From an uncultured bacterium (GTDB lineage: Bacteria > Planctomycetota > Phycisphaerae > Sedimentisphaerales > Anaerobacaceae), in the NCBI GenBank assembly GCA_913009865.1, contig CAJVYK010000032.1, forward strand, positions 1 to 13,962: 13,962 bases of DNA, in the 5' to 3' direction. Shown piece by piece: positions 7,672-12,693 of the stretch (the first letter of the stretch is position 1; each line of letters starts with the position of its first letter). The position numbers and the translations under genes were made by a program. The notes beneath the pieces were generated by a model. The model saw only the letters and a program-made list of their open reading frames with translations. It ran no database searches and was not told the origin of the DNA.

Positions 7672-7743
7672 CTCTGTGTTCTCTGTGGCTTTTAATAGCG
7701 TTTAGCAGATAGCGTATAGCGTTTAGGAAAAACTCTTTTCGTG
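7672..7743 (+). repeat. Left arm of a 72-bp perfect inverted repeat
   Basis: By eye, 7672-7743 is the exact reverse complement of 8554-8625 over 72 bases. The arm starts CTCTGTGTTCTCTGTGGC, contains the heptamer run TAGCGTT-TAGCAGA-TAGCGTA-TAGCGTT (7696-7723) and ends CTCTTTTCGTG. The arms enclose 810 bases. Confidence 0.9.
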
Positions 7744-7827
7744 ACTCGTGGCTCGTAGCTCGTGGCTTTTAATAGCGTTTAGCAGATAGCGTATAGCGTT
7801 TAGGAAAAACTCTTTTCGTGACTCGTG
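7685..7827 (+). repeat. 77-bp-period tandem duplication of the repeat arm
   Basis: Positions 7685-7750 and 7762-7827 are identical over 66 bases (both begin GTGGCTTTTAATAGCG and end CGTGACTCGTG), a 77-base period. The joints are CGTGACT/CGTGGCT/CGTAGCT heptamers (7740-7767 and again 7817-7850), so slippage at a heptamer run may have produced the duplication. Confidence 0.88.
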
Positions 7828-8051
7828 ACTCGTAGTCGTGGTTCGTGAAGCATGTCTCGCCGATGCTCTCGCCGCGATGCGTCGTCTGTCGAGACGCGGC
7901 CTCGACACGGCTGGCAGCCGAAGGAGAATACAAAGGGACGTAGAGACTTTTCGTATCTCCTATTGTGGATATGGAAAAATATAAATTAAAAAGCAAAGAG
8001 CAAAACGACGCCATGAGCACCGACGAAGGATTGCAAATCAAAATGCAAAAT

Positions 8052-8330
8052 CACTACTGTCCTATTAACCAACTTGAAAAAGTCTATAACTTCATAAAGA
8101 ACAAGGTGTTACAACGAATTTTCAAAGGTGTCGATTTGAAATTGCGATGCACAAAAATGCTTATGTTTAGCTAAAAACGCCGATTATTCGGTTACAATTA
8201 ACTCTTAAAACTGTTTGTTTGATAACTCGAAAACCGTGTTTTTGAAACATAATCAAGGAAAGTCAGCAAGACCAAATTGTCGGATTTTGTAAGTTACTGT
8301 TAATACTCGACTTCTAATGGGACAGTACTG
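8052..8330. mobile_element. 279-bp MITE-like element with 16-bp terminal inverted repeats and 9-bp TSD
   Basis: The left end CACTACTGTCCTATTA (8052-8067) and the reverse complement of the right end, CAGTACTGTCCCATTA (8315-8330), match at 14 of 16 positions. Both ends are flanked by the identical direct repeat ATGCAAAAT (8043-8051 and 8331-8339), a 9-bp target-site duplication. Removing the element and one copy restores a continuous low-complexity intergenic string. The interior has no transposase frame: the longest plus-strand frame across the left end gives only a short Lys-rich peptide ending at 8174. This is a non-autonomous element, presumably moved in trans. A 9-bp duplication is known in IS4-type and some other DDE families, but the parent IS is not identified. 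Confidence 0.75.
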
Positions 8331-8389
8331 ATGCAAAATAAGAAATTAAGCCACGAATCAGTACGGATCGGCACGAATTTTTTAGACAC

Positions 8390-8422
8390 CTGTGCCTGCG
8401 TTGCCGACAGGTGCAGGCACAG
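8390..8422. repeat. Short palindromic repeat
   Basis: CTGTGCCTGC (8390-8399) and GCAGGCACAG (8413-8422) are perfect 10-bp arms around a 13-base spacer. There is no T-run and no gene nearby, so it is listed as a palindromic intergenic repeat rather than a terminator. Confidence 0.6.
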
Positions 8423-8438
8423 AGAGTTTGAAGAAATA

Positions 8439-8466
8439 GAAGTCAGAAGTCAGGAGTCAGAAGTCA
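8439..8466 (+). repeat. GAAGTCA heptamer tandem repeat
   Basis: Four 7-base units, GAAGTCA, GAAGTCA, GGAGTCA and GAAGTCA, run without gaps. It is a separate heptamer sequence from the TAGCGTA and CGTGACT runs but has the same period. Confidence 0.85.
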
Positions 8467-8553
8467 GGACACAGGAGGCAGAAAGCAAAGGAAAAACAAA
8501 TAGTTTTGAGTTTTTAGTGTTGAGTTAGCTTAGCCACAAAAAGGCACAAAAGA

Positions 8554-8625
8554 CACGAAAAGAGTTTTTCCTAAACGCTATACGCTATCTGCTAAACGCT
8601 ATTAAAAGCCACAGAGAACACAGAG
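8554..8625 (-). repeat. Right arm of the 72-bp perfect inverted repeat
   Basis: This is the exact reverse complement of 7672-7743. After the arm the two sides diverge at a two-base indel (CAGAGAGG here against CAGAGG on the other side). The heptamer run occurs here inverted. Confidence 0.9.
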
Positions 8626-9267
8626 AGGAAAAAATTATAGGCCACAGATAACACAGATACCTATACCTAAGGCACAGGTGGCATAAATTAACACAGATTT
8701 GTTTTGTGATCGTTCAAATTAAAAGCGGTACTACTGCTACGAAGGATGAATTGACACTGACCATAAAAAGTAAAAACGGATATAATTTAGCCGTAGATGG
8801 ATACCGATAATATACGATATAATAAACCCTAAATACTAAGCTCTCCTTGGGAGTCCTTAGAACTAAATCCCCCTGCCTACGACATGCTGGGGCAGACTAA
8901 ACAAATACAAATTGCCGAAATAGAAATGACCAAAACAAAGAATTAGCCGCTGAGAACGCAGAGAGAAGACAAAAAAAAGCAAAAGTTCACAGCGGCTGAG
9001 AACGAACATAACACCTTGAAAAAAAGAGTTGTAAAAAGTGATTTTGAAAAACACGCATAAAAAAATAAGGTGTTGAAGGATTGTATTACGCAGCTTGTCC
9101 TTGAGCGAAACGAAGGGCTGTGTTTCGTTCAGACCTGTCACTGGGAGAAGCAAAGGAATGACAATTTTTACGCGTTTTCAACAGAGCATTTTGAATTTTG
9201 CAGCCGAAATAAATCAGGATTTGATAAGGGCCCGAATTTTTTATGTGCACTTGGCCACGAAAACGAT

Positions 9268-9312
9268 GTCGTTAAAGCTGATGACATCATAATTGATGAC
9301 TTGTGGAATGTG
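9268..9312 (+). pseudogene. Copy A of the LuxR-gene 3' tail repeat
   Basis: GCTGATGACATCATAATTGA (from about 9279) plus TGACTTG matches the stop-codon and 3'-flank region found after the small LuxR-type gene and in copies C and D below. Only about 30-45 bases are recognisable, preceded by a TGTCGT shared with copy C. It is read as the most eroded remnant of a paralogous regulator gene end; chance or an independent dispersed repeat is possible. Confidence 0.4.
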
Positions 9313-9442
9313 GGTAATTTTAGGTACATATAATAAAGATTGTTCAGGGCTGTGCATAGTTTGGGCGAATATCAGTGACGTTATGGATTTCCGGTAACCC
9401 CAGGTTGCTATTTACGTGTCTTTATCTGGGAAAAACCTCGGC

Positions 9443-9521
9443 AAGGCGGCTGCCCGGCCCATCGGCCTGGCCCGGCTGATAAGGTGGTAAAACACCTTGG
9501 GGGCGGGCAGCCCCCTTTTTT
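9443..9521 (+). ncRNA. Structured GC-rich leader/attenuator-like RNA upstream of the LuxR-type gene
   Basis: A long outer stem pairs 9443-9446 plus GGCTGCCCG (9448-9456) with CGGGCAGCC (9504-9512) plus 9514-9517, interrupted by one C-C mismatch. Inside it is the hairpin AAGGTG-gtaaaa-CACCTT (9481-9498) and a small GGCC/GGCC helix (9456-9467). The 3' strand of the outer stem can instead form the compact hairpin GGGGGC-gggca-GCCCCC (9499-9515). Both states abut TTTTTT (9516-9521), 14 bases before the ATG of the regulator. It does not match a riboswitch class I recognise. It could be a leader controlling the gene or a small RNA with its own terminator. Confidence 0.55.
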
Positions 9522-9535
9522 GCGGCGGGAGACAA

Positions 9536-9838
9536 ATGGCCTTAATCTCAGAGACTGAAATATTTTCAAAAAATGAATGGACAGAACTTGTTAATAAGCT
9601 TTCTTTGTCTCCCAGACAGGCGGAGGTAACCAAACACCTTTTTTCCGGCCAAAGCGATAAACAAATCGCGATGAAACTGCACATAGCTGTGCCAACGCTC
9701 CGCACACATTTAACCCGGCTTTTTTTAAGATTAGAAGTGCAGGACCGAAACGAGCTTGTTCTTTGCGTGTTCCGCCACTTCCGAGAGGGCTGTAGAGCGG
9801 TAAATAGCTGTCCACGTCAACAACGACGTCATGATTGA
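9536..9838 (+). CDS. Small stand-alone LuxR/GerE-type HTH regulator
   Basis: The start is the ATG at 9536-9538 (100 residues, MALISETEIFSKNEW), chosen because GGGAG lies 5 bases upstream and because the in-frame ATG 13 codons earlier falls inside the structured leader. Residues ~25-82 are a complete LuxR-type DNA-binding domain: LSLSPRQAEVTKHLFSGQSDKQIAMKL, the recognition helix VPTLRTHLTRLFLRL, then DRNELVLCVFRHF. There is no receiver or sensor domain, so any signal must come from another protein or from control of its synthesis. The C-terminus (REGCRAVNSCPRQQRRHD) carries two cysteines and basic residues. It is the intact member of a local family whose decayed 3' ends lie downstream. The PEP-CTERM locus begins about 1.1 kb further on; a regulatory link is possible but unshown. 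Confidence 0.82.
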   Translation: MALISETEIFSKNEWTELVNKLSLSPRQAEVTKHLFSGQSDKQIAMKLHIAVPTLRTHLTRLFLRLEVQDRNELVLCVFRHFREGCRAVNSCPRQQRRHD

Positions 9839-9894
9839 CGACTTGAAAAAGATTTGTATTGTTGCCATAATCGATGCCGGAGTCCGAGAGAAAC

Positions 9895-9969
9895 AGAGTG
9901 GGCATAAACAAAGTGGGCATAAACAGAGTGGGCATAAAGAGAGCGGGCATAAAGAGAGCGGGCATAAAA
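9895..9969 (+). repeat. 15-bp minisatellite, five units
   Basis: There are five contiguous 15-base units of the form AGAGTGGGCATAAAC. Unit 2 has AAAGTGG, and units 4-5 have AGAGCGG and end in G or A. It is open in several frames because 15 is a multiple of 3 (one plus-strand frame would read [Q/E]SGHK repeated). It lies just after the 3' flank of the LuxR-type gene. Confidence 0.9.
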
Positions 9970-9985
9970 GGAAGAGGAAATAAAG

Positions 9986-10290
9986 AAAATATTGCCTGTC
10001 CCGTAGAATGGCTGTGAGGCAATAAATAGTTCCTGTTGCGGAAACGGCATTTTGTCATTCCAGCGAAACCTGTCCTACCTGGGAGTCCATAGGACTGAGT
10101 AAGGTCGAAGGAGCAAAAATCCAGTTTTTAGGCCGTAAACCCCTGCTTTCGCAGGGGTGACATTGCGAAGGTGGCTTTCCGCAACAGATACTAAAAATAG
10201 GTGTCGTCATTGGTGATGACATCATAATTGACGACTTGAAAAGATTTGAATTGTTGTCATACTTGTAATATCGGACTTGGCAGGAAACAA
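9986..10290 (+). pseudogene. Copy C: decayed 3' end of a paralogous LuxR-type gene, split by an insertion
   Basis: After removing 10030-10194, the sequence around CTGTGAGGCAATAAATAG joined to GTGTCGTCATTGG aligns without gaps, codon by codon, with the 3' end of the intact regulator. It reads C-E-A-I-N-R-C-R-H-W against C-R-A-V-N-S-C-P-R-Q. The two codons that read CAA CGA in the intact gene are TGA TGA here, and the following TGACGACTTGAAAA and 3' flank are shared. Upstream of the tail a one-base insertion relative to copy D breaks the frame. No HTH-coding sequence is left. Confidence 0.6.
10030..10194. mobile_element. ~165-bp small inserted element in copy C
   Basis: TAGTTCCTGTTGCGGAAA (10027-10044) and the reverse complement of 10176-10193 (TAGTATCTGTTGCGGAAA) match at 16 of 18 positions, giving terminal inverted repeats. 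AAATAG occurs at both edges (10024-10029 and 10195-10200) and is a candidate 6-bp target duplication; excising the segment restores colinearity with copy D. The interior carries TGTCATTCC near the left end, GGGGTGACA near the right, a strong hairpin ACCCCTGC-tttc-GCAGGGGT (10139-10158) and a CTGGGAGTCC repeat. No coding frame is seen. Confidence 0.6.
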
Positions 10291-10699
10291 TGCGAACAAG
10301 AGTTGGAACATCTGACAAAATAAGATTTGTCGTTATCGAAAACCAGAGATTGCCACGCTCGGCTGCGCCTCGCTCGCAATGACGTAGGGCAGATTCGGCT
10401 TGCAGACAATCTTCTTATTAGAGGCTTAAATCGCCGGCTCTGTTGTAATTATCAGCGAAGCCGATGCAGGGATTCCTCCTTACTCCTGCTATTGAGGCAG
10501 AGCTAAAAGAGACGGAGCGGCGGTCGAGGAAATTGCCAGGCTTGGCATAGAACAGACGTGGTACGGTTAGCCGCTACCGCTTCCCTTTTTCTCCTCGCGA
10601 GCCGGTGTGTGTGAAAACCAGCCGGTAGTCAAGGGTTGCCAGGCCGGGCAGAAAACGAACACAGCGTCAAGTCGCTGTGATTTGGATAATTTATGGAAT
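10291..10699. other. Intergenic stretch without recognisable gene
   Basis: No gene is supported on either strand. At 10347-10384 there is a dispersed palindromic element of the AGATTGC...GCAATGACG type seen in many bacterial intergenic regions. From about 10450 to 10660 the sequence is GC-richer and contains short helices, but no frame longer than about 35 codons with any family resemblance. It may be the eroded body and leader of the gene whose tail survives as copy D. Confidence 0.55.
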
Positions 10700-10830
10700 G
10701 CAGTATTATCTGTTCCGTGAAAACTGTGAGGCAATAAACAGGTATCGTTATTGGTGATGATATCATAATTGACGACTTGAAAAGGTTCGAATTGTTGTCA
10801 TACTTGTAATATCGGACTTAAAGAGAAACA
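10700..10830 (+). pseudogene. Copy D: decayed 3' end of a paralogous LuxR-type gene
   Basis: In the frame of the intact regulator this reads Y-Y-L-F-R-E-N-C-E-A-I-N-R-Y-R-Y-W then TGA TGA, against V-F-R-H-F-R-E-G-C-R-A-V-N-S-C-P-R-Q Q R. The homology runs on through the position of the normal stop and about 65 bases of 3' flank (CGACTTGAAAAG, TTGTTGTCATACTTGTAATATCGGACTT shared in pieces with copy C). C and D share the double TGA, so they descend from one already altered copy. No HTH-coding sequence remains upstream. Confidence 0.6.
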
Positions 10831-10894
10831 TTAAAGAGATTTCTATAGAATACAACCGTCCCAAGCAAAATGGACTGTCTTATATAAAGCAAAC

Positions 10895-10979
10895 GGATTT
10901 GCAGTGATGAGTTGGTAGCTGCGGTTGGTTCGCAGCAGAAAAAGGAGAGCAGGGTTAATTATTGAAGAGGATGTGTAAA
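10895..10979 (+). promoter_or_regulatory. Hairpin-bearing leader of the PEP-CTERM gene
   Basis: The leader contains GCTGCG-gttggtt-CGCAGC (10918-10936) followed by AGAAAAAGGAG and, at the gene, GAGGATG. It aligns with 11636-11726 in front of the next gene: GGATT, GATGNGTNG, TAGCTGNGG, GGTNCGCAGC, GAAAA, GTTAA and GAGGATGNNNAAANTGAAG are shared in order. Confidence 0.6.
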
Positions 10980-11522
10980 TTGAAGAATCTGAAGTTGTTA
11001 ATTCTTACGTTGTTTTTATGTATGGCAGTAGGACCGCCGGTAGCCCAGGCAACACTTACGATGACCCTGGATATTACTACAGTGAATATCGGCGATATTG
11101 TCGTTATCACGATTAGTTCGGACGCGGCCATTGAGAGTGATTGGGGCGTTTACCTTGAGCCTGTAAGTGTTTATCCTTCGGATGCCCAATTGCAAAATCC
11201 TATGGTACTCACTGACGCTGGTATCAATGGTGCCGTTACTGCAGGGACCGACCCTGGCGATGGTCATGATTACTATGCCGGGCCGGGGGGTGGCAAGCCG
11301 GCTAATAGAGTTAAGGTTGGCGATTGGTCCACTGTGGAATTCGTAGGCCTGACTGCAGGTAACTATTCTATCGATATGTTTGATTACACGAAGAATGGTG
11401 GCGACTGCGATGCTCCGGGAACGCCTGAGGATACTCAGACCATTACAGTTATTCCCGAGCCGGCAACGATTATGTTGCTTGGTCTTGGTGGTTTGCTGCT
11501 TCGCAGGAAACGCCGGCCATAA
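10980..11522 (+). CDS. PEP-CTERM sorting-domain exported protein
   Basis: The product starts with a signal peptide (MKNLKLLILTLFLCMAVGPPVAQA, cut after AQA) and ends with the PEP-CTERM signal: PEPA at 159-162, hydrophobic TIMLLGLGGLLL, then RRKRRP. That arrangement marks proteins exported, anchored, and processed by an exosortase before surface or matrix release. The 130-residue middle is strand-rich and acidic, like a small beta-sandwich (LTMTLDITTVNIGDIVVITI, AGNYSIDMFDY), with no catalytic motif. The start is uncertain. TTG at 10980 is chosen because AGAGG lies 9 bases upstream, exactly as GGAGG does before ATG 11727 in the homologous leader of the next gene. ATG 10971 or TTG 10962 would add 3 or 9 residues. 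The gene is followed by a strong terminator. No exosortase gene lies in the window. Confidence 0.85.
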   Translation: MKNLKLLILTLFLCMAVGPPVAQATLTMTLDITTVNIGDIVVITISSDAAIESDWGVYLEPVSVYPSDAQLQNPMVLTDAGINGAVTAGTDPGDGHDYYAGPGGGKPANRVKVGDWSTVEFVGLTAGNYSIDMFDYTKNGGDCDAPGTPEDTQTITVIPEPATIMLLGLGGLLLRRKRRP

Positions 11523-11552
11523 GGTTAATTTTATTGGTGACATGTCGTGTTA

Positions 11553-11602
11553 AAAAAGGGTTGCGGAGCGGCTCTCCTTCGTCGTTCGCAGCCCTTTTTA
11601 CT
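11553..11602 (+). terminator. Rho-independent terminator after the PEP-CTERM gene
   Basis: AAAAAGGGTTGCG (11553-11565) pairs with CGCAGCCCTTTTT (11587-11599), a 13-bp stem with one G-T pair and a 21-base GC-rich loop. It has A-run and T-run flanks, so it can work in both directions. Confidence 0.88.
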
Positions 11603-11635
11603 TGCGTTCGGCCACGGGACTGAATTTACGCCAAA

Positions 11636-11726
11636 GGATTGAGAAAACTGATGTGTCGTTAGCTGTGGGCGGTCCGCAGCGAAAACAAAGTCTGGAATAG
11701 TTAAACAAAAACGGAGGATGATGAAA
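11636..11726 (+). promoter_or_regulatory. Hairpin-bearing leader of the second exported-protein gene
   Basis: GCTGTGG-gcggt-CCGCAGC (11662-11680) is the counterpart of the hairpin before the PEP-CTERM gene. Differences fall in the loop or keep pairing: one G-C pair becomes G-T, while a terminal G-T becomes G-C. The leader ends ACGGAGG before the start region. Confidence 0.6.
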
Positions 11727-12008
11727 ATGAAGCTTACAAAAATTTTACTGACAGTTGTATGCTGTCTGGCAATTGCCGGTACAGCAAACGCTACCACCAT
11801 CAAAGACGGAATACTCACGTATTCTGCAGGCAGTTACCTGGAGGGTGAACCGCTAAAGGTAGGGTACGATATATTCGGCTACAACTACCAGGCCCATATG
11901 TTCAATAGCTCATATTTCAATGCCTACGCCAATAGATATGGGTATCCACCTTATGAAGATGATGATGACGCCTATCTTGCAGAAAATCCAGATGCCAACG
12001 GTCTCTAG
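11727..12008 (+). CDS. Exported protein, N-terminal part before an in-frame TAG
   Basis: The frame runs from ATG 11727 (GGAGG 9 bases upstream; ATGs at 11718 and 11721 are in frame but abut the ribosome site) to TAG at 12006-12008, giving 93 residues. A signal peptide, MKLTKILLTVVCCLAIAGTANA, is followed by the mature start TTIKDGILTYSAGSYLEGEPLKVGYDIFGYNYQAHMFNSSY. The rest is aromatic-rich with an acidic run (YEDDDDAYLAENPDANG). The next codon after the stop is ATG in the same frame, and the reading continues for 135 more residues with the same style. This is therefore best read as one 229-residue gene broken by a single nonsense codon. I recall similar aromatic-rich exported proteins of unknown function from environmental genomes, whole across this point. 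Confidence 0.75.
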   Translation: MKLTKILLTVVCCLAIAGTANATTIKDGILTYSAGSYLEGEPLKVGYDIFGYNYQAHMFNSSYFNAYANRYGYPPYEDDDDAYLAENPDANGL

Positions 12009-12416
12009 ATGTGGCCGTATCGTGATGTCACACTGCAGATGAAATGGAACGAGGCGTGGCTGAGCAACAAGGATCAAGACGGCGATGGCTTACTGGATCG
12101 GCACTACGGTTTCCCCTCTTACATCGGTTCCGGTGCGTGGCTGACGAACCATATGTCCGGCTCAGACGTTGTTATTAATGACAAAGGGAAAGAAAAAGAA
12201 GTCCACTGGACATACTTCATCAAGATAGTGGCTGCTCCGGCAGATGCGACAGTTGATGGAGGTATCTGGTATAACGCCAACGGTGTTGAAATCGGCCCAT
12301 CCATCTGGGGAGCTTTCGCGATTATACAGGATGTTGAAAACGACCCCTTAGCCGGCATACATGGCAAGCAATACGGCAGCCCGGCCGGTCCGGGATTCGG
12401 CCAGTATAAACCGTAG
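12009..12416 (+). CDS. Exported protein, C-terminal part after the in-frame TAG
   Basis: This is 135 codons in the same frame as the preceding segment, starting MWPYRDVTLQMKWNEAWLSN directly after the TAG. There is no ribosome-binding site before its ATG (the preceding bases are coding sequence), so independent translation is unlikely except by reinitiation. It has an EF-hand-like calcium loop D-Q-D-G-D-G-L-L-D (22-30). It continues with HYGFPSYIGSGAW, VHWTYFIKIVAAPADATV, GGIWYNANGVEIGPSIWGAFAIIQ and PLAGIHGKQYGSPAGPGFG. The protein ends GQYKP with no PEP-CTERM tail, unlike its neighbour, so after export it would be soluble. The frame is otherwise intact, suggesting a recent nonsense mutation or a base-call error. 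Function is unknown. Confidence 0.7.
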   Translation: MWPYRDVTLQMKWNEAWLSNKDQDGDGLLDRHYGFPSYIGSGAWLTNHMSGSDVVINDKGKEKEVHWTYFIKIVAAPADATVDGGIWYNANGVEIGPSIWGAFAIIQDVENDPLAGIHGKQYGSPAGPGFGQYKP

Positions 12417-12439
12417 TAATAGTTGATGACTGAGTAGCT

Positions 12440-12477
12440 AAACGGCGGGCCTCATTGAGGCCCGCCGTTTTCCTTTT
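12440..12477 (+). terminator. Strong Rho-independent terminator
   Basis: AAACGGCGGGCCTC (12440-12453) and GAGGCCCGCCGTTT (12457-12470) make a perfect 14-bp stem with a three-base ATT loop, followed by TCCTTTTT. It ends the exported-protein transcript and insulates clpB. Confidence 0.93.
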
Positions 12478-12505
12478 TGGCCGGCTATCCACGTTTGCGT
12501 CGCCA

Positions 12506-12526
12506 CTTCGGCAAGCTCAGGGCAGG
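12506..12526 (+). repeat. Dispersed intergenic repeat (CTTCGGCAAGCTCAGG type)
   Basis: CTTCGGCAAGCTCAGGGCAG is one base away from the CTTCGACAAGCTCAGG string that is common in intergenic DNA of many bacteria. It is flanked by GTCGCC (12499-12504) and GGCGAC (12533-12538), so the block is palindromic overall. Confidence 0.6.
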
Positions 12527-12645
12527 CGGGCCGGCGACGGCTAAACAATATCTGCCAAATTGGCACATAATCAAAGGTTCAGGGAAATCGTAACTGCTTG
12601 TTATCAATATAATTAGAGTTTTAACTTGCCTGGGCACGCTGTTTG

Positions 12646-12674
12646 CTATTTATTAATGCGTATCTGATAAATAG
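12646..12674. promoter_or_regulatory. Inverted repeat upstream of clpB, possible operator
   Basis: CTATTTAT (12646-12653) and ATAAATAG (12667-12674) are perfect 8-bp arms with a 13-base spacer, ending 19 bases before the clpB ATG. It is not the CIRCE element bound by HrcA. A perfect TATAAT lies upstream at 12608-12613 but without a good -35 box, so the promoter is unresolved. Confidence 0.4.
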
Positions 12675-12693
12675 GATTCGAAGGGAGCCGGCT

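Larger units (their letters stand above)
7256..9442. other. Gene-free repeat mosaic
   Basis: No convincing gene is seen in these ~2.2 kb on either strand. Open frames of 60-97 codons here overlap each other, run through repeats, and lack family similarity. The content is the tcmP upstream region (7256-7410); low-complexity AT-rich stretches built from CAAAATG/CATTTTG-like strings (about 7600-7670 and 7975-8050); the 72-bp inverted repeat and its tandem copy; a MITE-like element; heptamer repeats; CCACAGA-AACACAGA strings (8608-8690); and a direct repeat of G[C/G]GGCTGAGAACG-like sequence at about 8946-8958 and 8990-9002. It looks like non-coding accumulation DNA. Confidence 0.7.

Noticed and set aside
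7685..7850. Possible CRISPR array
   Set aside because: The repeats are 7-bp tandem units and one 77-bp duplication without unique spacers of regular length, and no cas gene is present.
7965..8174. 69-codon Lys-rich plus-strand frame
   Set aside because: It begins in low-complexity intergenic string and crosses the MITE boundary at 8052, so it is not an ancestral gene.
9070..9333. 87-codon plus-strand frame
   Set aside because: No domain is recognisable and its end is copy A of the regulator-tail repeat in a different frame from the gene.
9831..9983. 50-codon plus-strand frame with [Q/E]SGHK repeats overlapping the LuxR-type stop
   Set aside because: The upstream part is the shared 3' tail, which has stops at this phase in copies C and D, and the rest is minisatellite; no ribosome site.
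9591..10058. 155-codon minus-strand frame with repeated FMPTL/FMPAL units
   Set aside because: It spans the 15-bp minisatellite (open in several frames) and runs antisense through the LuxR-type HTH coding region; composition is an artefact of the repeat.
10139..10158. Strong hairpin as a terminator for the LuxR-type gene
   Set aside because: It has no T-run on the plus side and belongs to the inserted ~165-bp element.
12006..12008. TAG as pyrrolysine or genome-wide recoded codon
   Set aside because: At least three genes in the window end on TAG at sensible positions, and no pyl gene is visible.
12560..12693. CIRCE (HrcA) element before clpB
   Set aside because: No TTAGCACTC/GAGTGCTAA pair is present; only an unrelated AT-rich inverted repeat is seen.
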